NCBI GenBank assembly: GCA_963843465.1
Contig: CAWJKP010000003.1
Location: forward strand, 682,001 to 746,000
DNA: 64,000 bases
DNA from: CAWJKP01 sp963843465
Lineage (GTDB): Bacteria; Planctomycetota; Planctomycetia; Pirellulales; Thermoguttaceae
Reading direction: 5' to 3'
The notes beneath the pieces were generated by a model. The model saw nothing but the letters and a program-made list of their open reading frames with translations. It made no database searches and had not been told where the DNA came from. Shown in pieces: positions 17,517 to 24,934 of this stretch. Numbering within the stretch: the stretch's first letter is position 1; each line of letters starts with the position of its first letter. The position numbers and the translations under genes are program-made.

Positions 17517-18156
17517 GTTCCACCGCCGAGTGGATGATCCGATCCGGCTCAACGCCCAGCACGTCGGCCGGTGCATTCTGACGGTTGAGCCAATATGCCT
17601 GGAACCCGAATGCCTTTCCACCGGCCACGTCCCAAGCGTTTGAGGAGACAAACCCGATCTCCTCACGCTGGATGCCGAGGTGGGTCTCTGCCAACTGGTA
17701 AACGGAAGGGTTTGGTTTGTAGGTGCGGATCTCGTCAACGCTGAGGATGTGTTGGAACCGGCCCTCAAGCCCGGCGTTTCGGACCACGCTGTCGAGCATG
17801 GTCGGCGTGCCGTTGGAGAGGATCGAGCAGGGAACCTCGCCGAGGGCCTCCAAGGCGGCGGGAATCTCGGGAAAGGGATTCAAGGTCAGGTACGCCTGCA
17901 TCAGGTGATCGATCTGATCCTGTGAAGGGGCGAGACCGAGAGATCGGCAGGCGAACACCAGCCCGTCCTGGGTAACCTGCCAGAAGTCCTCGTATCGGCC
18001 CATCAAGCTCCGCAGCCAGGTGTATTCCAGTTGCTTCGTCCGCCAAAGGCCGGTCAGGTCAGAACTGTGGCCGGGAAAGACCTCTTCGCACCGTTCCAGG
18101 ACGGAATGCACGTCGAAGAGCGTGCCGTAAGCGTCGAACACCAGTGCCTTAATCAT
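17497..18156 (-). CDS. Haloacid dehalogenase, type II (HAD superfamily)
   Basis: 219 residues with all HAD motifs: nucleophile DAYGTLFD at the N-terminus, SILSNGTPTML (motif II Ser), the Lys in TYKPNPSVY (motif III) and SSNAWDVAGG (motif IV). The SSNxWD form and the cap sequence match L-2-haloacid dehalogenase-type proteins. Hydrolysis of 2-haloacids is the family activity; phosphatase activity is possible. Complete. It converges on the 17166 gene with a 20-bp overlap of 3' ends. Confidence 0.88.
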   Translation of the reverse strand: MIKALVFDAYGTLFDVHSVLERCEEVFPGHSSDLTGLWRTKQLEYTWLRSLMGRYEDFWQVTQDGLVFACRSLGLAPSQDQIDHLMQAYLTLNPFPEIPAALEALGEVPCSILSNGTPTMLDSVVRNAGLEGRFQHILSVDEIRTYKPNPSVYQLAETHLGIQREEIGFVSSNAWDVAGGKAFGFQAYWLNRQNAPADVLGVEPDRIIHSAVELTSVVA

Positions 18157-18234
18157 CGGCTCTCTCCTGTTGAGCGTTGTCCGGCTACGGAAGGGCATCG
18201 AACCGCCGCCGTCTTCTTGAGTCCGGCCTGAAAG

Positions 18235-18930
18235 CTATGATGACTTCGGCTTTGCCGCCCGCACGATCTCTACGGGAACCCACATCGACTCGATCATGCC
18301 CTGGGCCGTGACAAACCCAGCGGCTTCCAGGGCACGGCGGGCATAGATCGGACGGCAGTCCATGAGATTGGGAAAATGCCGGTGGGTCCACTCGAAGACC
18401 TGAACCACCACACCCTGCTTGCCTTCCTTCGACACGGCAACGACCACGATCCGCCCACCCGACCGCAAGACCCTGCTGCACTCCGCCAGCACCCGAGGCA
18501 GTTCCGGTGTGTCGAACAGTTCCAGGGTGAAGCACATGAAGATCCCGTCCACGGACTCTGCCTCGTAGGGCAGTTTCTCGGCGTCTCCGCATGTCAGATC
18601 CACTCGGCCGGTCAGGTTTTCTTGTTCCAGCAGTCCTTGTGCGTGGGCGAGCATGTTTTCGGAGAGGTCAATGCCAAAAACCTTTCCTGTCGGCCCCACC
18701 GCCTTGGCAAGCTCGACGAGAACATGACCAGTACCAAAGCCGATCTCCAGCAGGCGTTCGCCAAGCGAGGGGGCCAGCATCTTGATCCCTTCCTCCCGCA
18801 TCGCTCTTTCCGATTGCTCCGACAAGAGATCGTACACCTTGGCGATCTTGTTGTAGAACGCCTTGGTCTCGGCCTTGCCTTGCAAGACCCGCAGCACGCC
18901 GGGTTCGTAATCAACGGAATCGTCTGACAT
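18235..18930 (-). CDS. UbiE-like SAM-dependent methyltransferase
   Basis: 231 residues from ATG 18928-18930. Motif I is LLEIGFGTGHVLVELA, the ribose-binding acid lies in VFGIDLSENML, DAEKLPYEAESVDGIF precedes motif IV, and VLRSGGRIVVV is motif V. The N-terminal FYNKIAKVYDLLSEQSE is the usual UbiE/Coq5-type lead-in. The target is probably a small molecule or quinone-like compound; this cannot be told from sequence. It lies in a minus-strand cluster with rubrerythrin and the HAD hydrolase. Confidence 0.87.
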   Translation of the reverse strand: MSDDSVDYEPGVLRVLQGKAETKAFYNKIAKVYDLLSEQSERAMREEGIKMLAPSLGERLLEIGFGTGHVLVELAKAVGPTGKVFGIDLSENMLAHAQGLLEQENLTGRVDLTCGDAEKLPYEAESVDGIFMCFTLELFDTPELPRVLAECSRVLRSGGRIVVVAVSKEGKQGVVVQVFEWTHRHFPNLMDCRPIYARRALEAAGFVTAQGMIESMWVPVEIVRAAKPKSS

Positions 18931-19026
18931 TTCGATCACTCCTCCTTTGCCTCTGCTGGACCGTGATGATGTCGCAAGTACGTGCTGGAGATGTCGAAAC
19001 AACTGCCCCAAGTGCATGGATGCCGA

Positions 19027-19527
19027 TCACACCACTTCCTTGAACTTCGACTTTGGTGCCCCGCACACGGGACACTCGTCAGGGGCATTGCCCAGGACCG
19101 TGTGGCCGCACTCGTTGCAGACGTACATGGGGCCAGCCACCAAGTCTTTCCCAGCTTCCAAGGCTTCCAGTGCCTTGCTGTAAAGCTCGTAGTGCTCCCT
19201 TTCGACGCTGTTCGCATTGCGGAATGAGGATACCGCCTCGGCGTTTCCTTCCGCTTGGGCCTCTTTGATGAATGCAGGGTACATCTTCTTGAACTCGTAC
19301 CCCTCGCCCTCGATGGCGGCCTGGAGGTTCTGCTTCGTGTCCTTCACACCACCCATAACACGCAAGTGGGCATGGGCATGGACTGTCTCTGCCGCCGCAG
19401 CCGCACGGAAGAGTTTGGCGATCTGCGGGTGGCCCTCGGCCACAGCCTTGGCGGCGAAAGCGAGATACTTGCGGTTGGCTTGGCTCTCACCGGCGAAGGC
19501 GGCTTGAAGGTTGTCCGAAGTTGACAT
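19027..19527 (-). CDS. Rubrerythrin
   Basis: 166 residues. The N-terminal four-helix di-iron domain supplies Glu/His ligands in FAGESQANRKYLAFA, AAAAETVHAHAH and SVEREHYELY. A C-terminal rubredoxin-like FeCys4 site is formed by CNECGH and CPVCGAPK. It acts in the cytoplasm as a peroxide-reducing enzyme, typically protecting anaerobes or microaerophiles. Complete, with a standard start ATG 19525-19527 after AGGAGAAGAATCGC. Confidence 0.92.
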   Translation of the reverse strand: MSTSDNLQAAFAGESQANRKYLAFAAKAVAEGHPQIAKLFRAAAAAETVHAHAHLRVMGGVKDTKQNLQAAIEGEGYEFKKMYPAFIKEAQAEGNAEAVSSFRNANSVEREHYELYSKALEALEAGKDLVAGPMYVCNECGHTVLGNAPDECPVCGAPKSKFKEVV

Positions 19528-19563
19528 GCGATTCTTCTCCTCTTGTTGGGGTTGGGGCATGGT

Positions 19564-19687
19564 TTACGGCCAGCCGACCCCGGCATACGTGATGCCAGTC
19601 AGGTCGGCCATTTCCCGCTTCCAGGTCGTGATGTCGTTGAGGTTAAACTGGCGGAGATGCGTGTGCCGAGCATTCGTACCGAGCCAT
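19564..19687 (-). pseudogene. Small protein next to rubrerythrin, apparent frameshift
   Basis: A frame from ATG 19685-19687 (MARYECSAH, after GAGGA) breaks at ASPPV, while another frame continues THLRQFNLNDITTWKREM and ends GITYAGVGWP at TAA 19564. Together they would give a ~40-residue protein. A TACAAT hexamer near 19725 could be its -10 box. An alternative start at 19729-19731 keeps one frame for 55 residues but would overlap that promoter-like sequence. Confidence 0.4.
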
Positions 19688-19731
19688 CGTTCCCATCCTC
19701 GCATCGCCGTGGAATGGCGATATTGTACCAT

Positions 19732-20023
19732 TCGTGAGCGGTCATCGACAGCCCCTCGGCGAAGGAGCAGATCATGATGTTGCGCACTTCCCTAATAACC
19801 GCCCCTACCGGCCGGTGAGTTTTCGGCGGCGGCGTATTCTGCGATCTTCGACCTTGCCTGCGCTTTCAGCCCTGGGGCAGGATTCTCGAAGAAGAAAGAT
19901 AACAAAAAGGTGGGCGGCATGCCACTCTGGAAGGCCGTCCGGGTGTCACAGCCCCTAAGAAACGAGGAGGAGTTTTTCGATTGCAACTTTTGCAACACAG
20001 AACCATTTGTCGAGACAGCCCCG
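19732..20023. other. No convincing gene
   Basis: Frames overlap on both strands (for example 19792-19998 minus, ending KIAEYAAAENSPAGRGGY) but none has a good ribosome site or recognisable domain. The segment separates the rubrerythrin cluster from the cassette-like run. Confidence 0.35.
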
Positions 20024-20049
20024 ACCCTCGTGCCCGATTACACGAGGGT
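20024..20049 (-). terminator. Perfect 9-bp hairpin after the Cys-rich small gene
   Basis: ACCCTCGTG at 20024-20032 pairs with CACGAGGGT at 20041-20049 across an 8-base loop. It lies 8 bp past the stop of the minus-strand frame 20057-20203. There is no clear U-run, so Rho-independent termination is only possible. Confidence 0.5.
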
Positions 20050-20056
20050 TGGTGCT

Positions 20057-20203
20057 TCAAGGATGCCTCTCGTCGATCTCCCGCTGGATGCAGTCGGGGC
20101 ACTCCCCGTTCTCTTCCAGAGCACAACCGCAATGGCACTGGCCAAAGCGGAAGGCGGCATCGCAGTCGTCGGCATCGGCGTCGGCAACCAGCAGGTCTCC
20201 AAT
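20057..20203 (-). CDS. Cys-rich small protein, no canonical start codon
   Basis: The open frame follows an in-frame stop at 20213 and reads IGDLLVADADADDCDAAF, then QCHCGCALEENGECPDCIQ, ending DERHP. Four of its seven cysteines make two knuckles (CHC, CPDC), suggesting a zinc-binding mini-protein of about 48 residues. The only plausible starts are ATT 20201-20203 or internal CTG codons. Either initiation is non-standard or the start has mutated. It is the last unit of the CGGTGTCA-separated run. Confidence 0.4.
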   Translation of the reverse strand: MGDLLVADADADDCDAAFRFGQCHCGCALEENGECPDCIQREIDERHP

Positions 20204-20233
20204 AGGATGTTCTCAACACTCACCAAGCCGGTG

Positions 20234-20509
20234 TCAGTCAACCCAGTACGTCGTAAAGAGCCGCTCGTCGTAGTGGTCAGTCTGGACGTGCCGCTTCAAT
20301 GCGGGGTCCATGGCGGCAATCGTGTTGTGCAACGTCACGGTGGCCTGACGCAAGGATTCACGCCACACCATCATGGCTTCATCGACAATCTGCCGGGCCT
20401 CTTCGATCTCTTCCGCCTGAGTCACCACCGGGCCGCTCTGGTTCAGTTGTTCGAGAATCTCGATCCGTGCCTGACGGCGTAGGACTTTGGTGGGCGACTT
20501 GCGGAGCAT
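20234..20509 (-). CDS. Uncharacterised cassette protein (91 residues)
   Basis: A helical, Gln/Glu/Arg-rich protein (KVLRRQARIEILEQLNQS, then EEIEEARQIVDEAMMVW). ATG 20507-20509 follows GGAGGATACCC, which begins immediately after the perfect hairpin at 20522-20562. The stop TGA is the first three bases of TGACACCG. No domain recognised; a short coiled coil is likely. Confidence 0.6.
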   Translation of the reverse strand: MLRKSPTKVLRRQARIEILEQLNQSGPVVTQAEEIEEARQIVDEAMMVWRESLRQATVTLHNTIAAMDPALKRHVQTDHYDERLFTTYWVD

Positions 20510-20521
20510 GGGTATCCTCCA

Positions 20522-20562
20522 AAATGACTGTCAGGGGCTCACTCGTCCCCTGACAGTCATTT
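20522..20562. repeat. Perfect 16-bp inverted repeat between cassette genes
   Basis: AAATGACTGTCAGGGG at 20522-20537 pairs perfectly with 20547-20562 across a 9-base loop. It lies between the unit at 20566 and the ribosome-binding site of the 20234-20509 gene. On the minus strand the order is stop, TGACACCG, hairpin, Shine-Dalgarno, ATG. It may act as a recombination substrate, terminator or mRNA stabiliser. Confidence 0.75.
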
Positions 20563-20576
20563 CCTCGGTGTCACCG

Positions 20577-21122
20577 TCAGTCGGCGAAGTACACGTCGAA
20601 CAGGCCCTTGAATTCCTTGCGGAATTGCGAGATACGACCGGCGCTCAGGCTGTACTTGGCGGCGGCCTCGCTGGTGGACATTCCCCCTGCGAGATCGACG
20701 GCCATCCGGCGCTGGCGGTCGTTCAACGTGCCCATGAACTGCGGCACGTCCACCCTGAAGCTGACCTGATCGAAGACGGGCGTGAAACGGCCGACGAATT
20801 GCTCCAGGTCGAAATCAGGCGAGCGTATCGGCCCGACCCACCGGCGAGAAAGAACGTCCTTCGCCCTGGGGCAGCCCTGCGGAGTCCTTCCGGCCCTTGT
20901 CTGCCGGATTGCGAACCGCATACAGGAGTCGAGGATGCCCGGCTCCTCGGCACGGCCCAGGTGAAACAGACGGTAGAACGCCTTCCACGTCAAGCCAATG
21001 GCGTTGGTGATCGACTCCTCCTTCGCTTCCGGCGGCAAGTGGCGGAAGCTGATCCTCGCCATCTTGCGCAACACCGGAATCCGCCGAACGAACACAGCCT
21101 GAACCGTGCTGAGGTGGAGCAT
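20577..21122 (-). CDS. Sigma-70 region-4-like DNA-binding protein
   Basis: 181 residues. The C-terminal third, TLNDRQRRMAVDLAGGMSTS followed by EAAAKYSLSAGRISQFRKEF, is a sigma-70 region-4-type helix-turn-helix. The N-terminal part (FRHLPPEAKEESITNAIGL, CMRFAIRQTRAG) resembles the region-2-like fold of plasmid-borne sigma-like proteins. It probably regulates transcription rather than acting as a full sigma factor. ATG 21120-21122 lies behind AGGAGAGCTTAC; the unit at 20566 follows its stop by 3 bases. Confidence 0.7.
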   Translation of the reverse strand: MLHLSTVQAVFVRRIPVLRKMARISFRHLPPEAKEESITNAIGLTWKAFYRLFHLGRAEEPGILDSCMRFAIRQTRAGRTPQGCPRAKDVLSRRWVGPIRSPDFDLEQFVGRFTPVFDQVSFRVDVPQFMGTLNDRQRRMAVDLAGGMSTSEAAAKYSLSAGRISQFRKEFKGLFDVYFAD

Positions 21123-21136
21123 GTAAGCTCTCCTGG

Positions 21137-21167
21137 GTTGGGGGTGATGATCGGAACAACCCCCAAC
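21137..21167. repeat. Hairpin between recombinase and sigma-like cassette genes
   Basis: GTTGGGGG at 21137-21144 pairs with CCCCCAAC at 21160-21167; the pairing can extend by TG/CA with one unpaired base. It lies next to the unit at 21169 and upstream of the sigma-like gene. Confidence 0.6.
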
Positions 21168-21183
21168 ACGGTGTCAGCCTGCC

Positions 21184-21915
21184 CTACAACTCGACCTCCT
21201 TCATCGCTCCCTGATACTTCCGTTCAAGCTCGCCATCGAGGGCGACGTGCTGGTAAATTGCCAGCGTTTCTCGGCGGGCATGGCCCGTGATCAACTGCAA
21301 TTCGGCGTCAGCCATGCCGCTGTGCCTTGTCAGCCACGTAATGGCTTGATGCCGGAACGTGTGCGGCGTGGCCCGCACCCCAGCCTCCTCGGCGTATTTC
21401 TTCACGATCTGTTCAACACGACGAGTGGAGAACTTCGTGGCCCGCTTGGTCTGGAACAGATAACGGTTGTGCGGATGCGCCGCAATGTGCGTCCGCAGGG
21501 CTGTGGCGAAGGTTTTGCCGAAGAGCACGTAGCGGTCCCTGCTGCCCTTGCCCTGGTTCACGAAAATCTTGCAGTTCTCCAGATCCACGTCGGCCACTTC
21601 GATCCGGCATAACTCGCTCACCCTCACCGCCGTGAAGAAAATCAGGCGCAGCATGAGGGAGTGCTGCACGTCCTCGGCCCGATCCACGATGGCGTAGAAA
21701 CGCCTGAACTCATCGGCGTTGAGCACCTTCGGCAGCCGCCGTCCCTTCTTGGCGGGCCGTAAATCGCAAGCCTGCCGCACCTTCTTGGCGACGTAGCGCC
21801 AGCCGTCGTAGTCGAGCCCGGCCTTCCGCACGATGCGGACGACCTGGGCAACCACTTTGGATTTCGCTTTTCCATTTTGCGATCCGAAATTGGACGTGTT
21901 TCTGCTCGGTATCAT
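21184..21915 (-). CDS. Tyrosine recombinase within the cassette run
   Basis: 243 residues with a full catalytic set: Arg in TAVRVSELCRI, Lys in GKGSRDRYV, HTFRHQAITWL (HxxR), ITGHARRETLAIYQHV (His and the Tyr nucleophile). The N-terminal domain is short (~70 residues), so it is a compact recombinase of the type common on plasmids. It is bounded by units at 22005 and 21169 like any other member of the run. It has no close match to the two element integrases and retains the first Arg that they appear to lack. It is the obvious candidate to act on the CGGTGTCA units. Confidence 0.88.
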   Translation of the reverse strand: MIPSRNTSNFGSQNGKAKSKVVAQVVRIVRKAGLDYDGWRYVAKKVRQACDLRPAKKGRRLPKVLNADEFRRFYAIVDRAEDVQHSLMLRLIFFTAVRVSELCRIEVADVDLENCKIFVNQGKGSRDRYVLFGKTFATALRTHIAAHPHNRYLFQTKRATKFSTRRVEQIVKKYAEEAGVRATPHTFRHQAITWLTRHSGMADAELQLITGHARRETLAIYQHVALDGELERKYQGAMKEVEL

Positions 21916-22026
21916 GGGTCTGAACCTGTCAAAATGCCTGTTGTATTTCGGGAACTACCGCTTATGCGAAATGGGGTGTCTCACTCTCGTCGCACCGATC
22001 CGGTCGGTGTCAGCCGGAACGATGCC

Positions 22027-22251
22027 TCAGCCCTGGTCGCCAGGAAGTCGCAGGGGATGCCCGCTAACGGTGTTTCTCACGGTCCACTCCCCGCTCCGTA
22101 AAGCCTCGTAGGCTTTCGTCAGCATCGTGGGATTGATCGGCCGTAGCGTCGATGGGCAAACCTCTTCGCACAAGCGGACCAACAGAAGGGATAATCTGTC
22201 GCTACGAAGGACGAGCTTGCCCCCATGTCGCAAGTCATAGAAGTTTCGCAC
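22027..22251 (-). CDS. Uncharacterised cassette protein (74 residues, GTG start)
   Basis: GTG 22249-22251 is chosen because GGAGGTGG lies 6-13 bases upstream; an upstream ATG would run the gene through a hairpin (CCGAGCC/GGCTCGG, 22261-22277). The protein reads RNFYDLRHGGKLVLRSDRLS, then LCEEVCPSTLRPI and a final MLTKAYEALRSGEW block. No family recognised. Confidence 0.6.
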   Translation of the reverse strand: MRNFYDLRHGGKLVLRSDRLSLLLVRLCEEVCPSTLRPINPTMLTKAYEALRSGEWTVRNTVSGHPLRLPGDQG

Positions 22252-22322
22252 GGTCCACCTCCGAGCCACACGGCTCGGTTTGGGCATGGTCCGTTGTCCT
22301 TGACCTGCCAATCAACTCGGTG

Positions 22323-22712
22323 TCAATCGAAAAGGCGCTTCCACTCGGCGTAGCCGGGATCGCTGGGGTTGCGGACTTCTTCGGTGTTGCCGTCCTTGTC
22401 CCTGCGCCGGATCGTGCCACCATCCGGCCACTCGATCACGCCGCCATCGCTCAATTCGATGCCATCGTCCGACAATTGCGGACCGTTGTCCCGCTTCTGG
22501 GTACTGACGGTCACGGCGGTGTCAATATGCAAGGCGAGGGCATCGGTGGGGTCGATGATCTGATCCTCTTCAGAAAGATCGACGCTGGCCTCGGCATCGC
22601 TCAGACCGGCAGCGATGATCGTGTCCACCAGCCCAGCCACCTTCGAGGCGGAAAACCGCTTCGGGGCGTGGACCTTGAGTTGGACGGTGTGCGTGTAGAG
22701 TTTCTTCGCCAT
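22323..22712 (-). CDS. Uncharacterised cassette protein (129 residues)
   Basis: ATG 22710-22712 follows AGAAAGGAAACCGAC. The N-terminal half (KLYTHTVQLKVHAPKRFSAS, then VDTIIAAGLSDAEAS) looks like a compact alpha/beta domain. The acidic C-terminal half is repetitive in Asp/Gly (SDDGIELSDGGVIEWPDGG). The stop is the TGA of TGACACCG. Function unknown; it resembles accessory proteins of integrative plasmids. Confidence 0.65.
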   Translation of the reverse strand: MAKKLYTHTVQLKVHAPKRFSASKVAGLVDTIIAAGLSDAEASVDLSEEDQIIDPTDALALHIDTAVTVSTQKRDNGPQLSDDGIELSDGGVIEWPDGGTIRRRDKDGNTEEVRNPSDPGYAEWKRLFD

Positions 22713-22778
22713 GTCGGTTTCCTTTCTCACGTTTTCGGAATGAGGATGAATGACCGTTCGTCGGTCAAGGTGTCGGTG

Positions 22779-23006
22779 TCACTCCTCGGCGATGGTGAAA
22801 CCGTCATCCCGCAGGTGTTGAATCAGGTCGTCGGCCATGCGGTGATCGACCATGATGGAACCGCCCATCAGTTGCCACGGTTCGTAGGCAATCACACCAA
22901 CATCGCAGGCTTTGTTGGCGTCTGCCGATATGGGGGTGAGGGCAACCATGCTGCCGTAATCGGCCACGAGGAAGTCGGCCTCGGCTCTTGCGTTGCAGAG
23001 TGTCAT
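22779..23006 (-). CDS. Uncharacterised cassette protein (75 residues)
   Basis: ATG 23004-23006 lies after GAAAGGAGCCCAAC. The protein has DFLVADYGSMVALTPISADA near the N-terminus and MVDHRMADDLIQHLRDDGF near the C-terminus, a small alpha/beta protein typical of plasmid and ICE accessory genes. The stop is the TGA of TGACACCG. No named function. Confidence 0.65.
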   Translation of the reverse strand: MTLCNARAEADFLVADYGSMVALTPISADANKACDVGVIAYEPWQLMGGSIMVDHRMADDLIQHLRDDGFTIAEE

Positions 23007-23036
23007 GTTGGGCTCCTTTCAGGTTATCGGCCGGTG

Positions 23037-23294
23037 TCAGACTTCTTCGATGTGGCGGATCGACGGGATCACGGCATCGACAGAGACGCCGAGGTTACGT
23101 AGGGCCTCCGCAAGCTCCCGGTGCTCGTCGGCCGGAAGGCCGTAGTCGTTGGCCACCTCGATCATGTCCTGGCTTTGCTCGACGGGTTCGGCCTCACCAG
23201 CGAAAAGCATGGCGATGGCCTCGGCCTGGCTGGCAGCCTCGACCCGGTACTTCATAGCGTGTAGCTCGAATTGTTCGATCTCGTAGGTAGGCAT
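23037..23294 (-). CDS. Uncharacterised cassette protein (85 residues)
   Basis: MPTYEIEQFELHAMKYRVEA begins a beta-hairpin followed by an acidic helix (SQAEAIAMLFAGEAEPVEQS), a pattern seen in small plasmid accessory proteins. A GAAAGGAAAACCT ribosome site precedes ATG 23292-23294. The stop is the TGA of TGACACCG. Only 30 bp separate it from the next gene, with no hairpin. Confidence 0.65.
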   Translation of the reverse strand: MPTYEIEQFELHAMKYRVEAASQAEAIAMLFAGEAEPVEQSQDMIEVANDYGLPADEHRELAEALRNLGVSVDAVIPSIRHIEEV

Positions 23295-23370
23295 AGGTTT
23301 TCCTTTCTGCTTTGGTTGTCGGTGTCACGAAACAGCAAGAGCGGGTACAATAGCTGCGGAGGAAAAGCGA

Positions 23371-23994
23371 ATGGGTCTGTATCTGGCGATGTCGGGAGTG
23401 GCGAATTCAAGCCGGGCAGCGGTCGAAGAGGCGCTGCGGGCATACGCTACCGAAAGAGGTGGGACTCTGGAAGCGGTCGGCCCATCCGCCGATCCGTCCG
23501 ACGCTCTGCTGATCGCCGAGTTCGGAAACCACGTCACGGTGATGTATCCTGGCGAATTCGTCCCAGGGGACGAGGCATCCCAGTTCCTCTCCAGAATGCT
23601 CAGCACCTCCGTATTCTCCCTCCACATCCATGACGAGGATCTCTGGATGTACCTTCTGTTCTCCAACGGTGAACAGGTCGATCAGTTCAATCCGATCCCC
23701 GACTACTGGAAGAGGAAAATGCCGAAGAGCGACAAGCAGATTTGGGCTGGGAATGCTGCCGTTGTCGCTCAACATTGGCCTGATCTGGAGCCCGAATCCA
23801 TTCGTGGATACCTCCACGAGTGGGACTTGGACGTGGAAGATTCGGACAACGCCTACGCCGACGACGAGTTTCCCTACAATGACTGCTGGCAGGTTACGGA
23901 TTTCATGCGTCGGCTGGGACTCATCTATCCCATTGACGACGACGGGAAGGCGAACGCTTCCAGCTATCGGTTCGTGATAGCGAATCGGGGATGA
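23371..23994 (+). CDS. Uncharacterised protein, inverted within the array (207 residues)
   Basis: ATG 23371 follows GCGGAGGAAAAGCGA. This is the only plus-strand gene of the run, yet the units on both sides (23320 and 23998) keep the common orientation. The protein is acidic and soluble, with VTVMYPGEFVPGDEASQFL and HIHDEDLWMYLLFSNGEQVD in the middle. I recognise no family. Its inversion argues that the units, not gene polarity, define the segments. Confidence 0.7.
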   Translation: MGLYLAMSGVANSSRAAVEEALRAYATERGGTLEAVGPSADPSDALLIAEFGNHVTVMYPGEFVPGDEASQFLSRMLSTSVFSLHIHDEDLWMYLLFSNGEQVDQFNPIPDYWKRKMPKSDKQIWAGNAAVVAQHWPDLEPESIRGYLHEWDLDVEDSDNAYADDEFPYNDCWQVTDFMRRLGLIYPIDDDGKANASSYRFVIANRG

Positions 23995-24009
23995 GGTCGG
24001 TGTCACGAA

Positions 24010-24045
24010 GGCAGGGGCCCCCGGCCGCAGGAGCCCCCACGCTGC
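24010..24045. repeat. Imperfect GC-rich hairpin at a cassette boundary
   Basis: GGCAGGGGC near 24010-24018 pairs imperfectly with GCCCCcacgcTGCC near 24032-24045. It lies between the unit at 23998 and the stop of the next minus-strand gene at 24049. Confidence 0.45.
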
Positions 24046-24048
24046 CCG

Positions 24049-24543
24049 CTATCCCGGTTGCGGTCCCCAAGGCTCGAACGCCAGACCGAACTCTTGCAGC
24101 CTCGCTCGCACTTTGTCCGCCGCTTCGTCTCCCCGGCATTCGATGTAGTAATCCATTCGGTGGCCGGTGCTGTACTTCACTTCCGGCCCGTCCCGCCAAG
24201 CGTCGAGGCATTCCAGCAGGGCTTCCCGGCGGCCGTCTTGCCAGTCGAGGGCCTGATGAAGATCGACCTTGATGCGGTGAATCCGTACCGGCGTGTCCAA
24301 GAGCTTGAGCCAGCCGTGCTGAAGGAACTCGTCCAGACGTTTCTGGTCGGCGATGGCGAGGTGCAGGCCAGAGCCATAACGGAGAAGCTGTTGCTGGAAG
24401 TGCCATTCGTCGTCGTTCTGGACCAAGCGGCAGGGCCGTCCCTTCTCATCCACGGCGATGTTTGCCACGACCGTTTTCATCCAGCCGTAGTCGTAGTACT
24501 CGGGAGCGTTGGTGACGGCTTGTAGGGCTTTGAGGGTAATCAT
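24049..24543 (-). CDS. Uncharacterised cassette protein (164 residues)
   Basis: ATG 24541-24543 (MITLKALQAVTNAPEYYDYG) follows AAAGGACACAAC. The sequence resembles plasmid accessory proteins: WMKTVVANIAVDEKGRPCRL, then DEWHFQQQLLRYGSGLHLA. The last ~60 residues are acidic and Trp/Tyr-containing. It ends TAG 24049, so here the unit (23998) is not the stop. Function unknown. Confidence 0.65.
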   Translation of the reverse strand: MITLKALQAVTNAPEYYDYGWMKTVVANIAVDEKGRPCRLVQNDDEWHFQQQLLRYGSGLHLAIADQKRLDEFLQHGWLKLLDTPVRIHRIKVDLHQALDWQDGRREALLECLDAWRDGPEVKYSTGHRMDYYIECRGDEAADKVRARLQEFGLAFEPWGPQPG

Positions 24544-24605
24544 GTTGTGTCCTTTACGGTGAAGGATGGTTGCCAACGTCCTTCGAGACGGTGTCACCAC
24601 GGAGA

Positions 24606-24637
24606 CGGCGGGACCACCGTCGCCACGATGGTCCCGC
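24606..24637. repeat. Perfect 10-bp hairpin at a cassette boundary
   Basis: GGCGGGACCA at 24606-24615 pairs perfectly with TGGTCCCGCC at 24628-24637. It lies between the unit at 24589 and the stop of the 24652-24897 gene. There is no U-run. Confidence 0.65.
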
Positions 24638-24651
24638 CAACCAAGGCTGCG

Positions 24652-24897
24652 CTATTCCGGTTGCCAGTTGAAGAAGTACCGGGGTGCATGTTGAAACTCC
24701 AGCGAGCCTCGCATCCCGTCCGAGCGGCGACGGACGACGACGAAGGGGGCGGCGAAACCTAAAACATCGAAGTTCTGACCAAGCTCTTGGGTTGTCCAGA
24801 CCTCTCCGTACTGGGCCTCCAAGGCTTCCCTGCTCCCCGGCTCGGCGTTGATCTCGGCCAGGCACTCACGCCGCAGTGCTTCGGTTGGATCGCTCAT
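24652..24897 (-). CDS. Uncharacterised cassette protein (81 residues)
   Basis: ATG 24895-24897 (MSDPTEALRRECLAEIN) follows CGAGGAGATCGT. An N-terminal amphipathic helix is followed by YGEVWTTQELGQNFDVLGF and a beta-rich end finishing FFNWQPE. This architecture is seen in small plasmid and ICE proteins; function unknown. It ends TAG rather than at a unit. Confidence 0.65.
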   Translation of the reverse strand: MSDPTEALRRECLAEINAEPGSREALEAQYGEVWTTQELGQNFDVLGFAAPFVVVRRRSDGMRGSLEFQHAPRYFFNWQPE

Positions 24898-24934
24898 ACG
24901 ATCTCCTCGTGGTGAAAGGTGTCGTGACTGTGTG

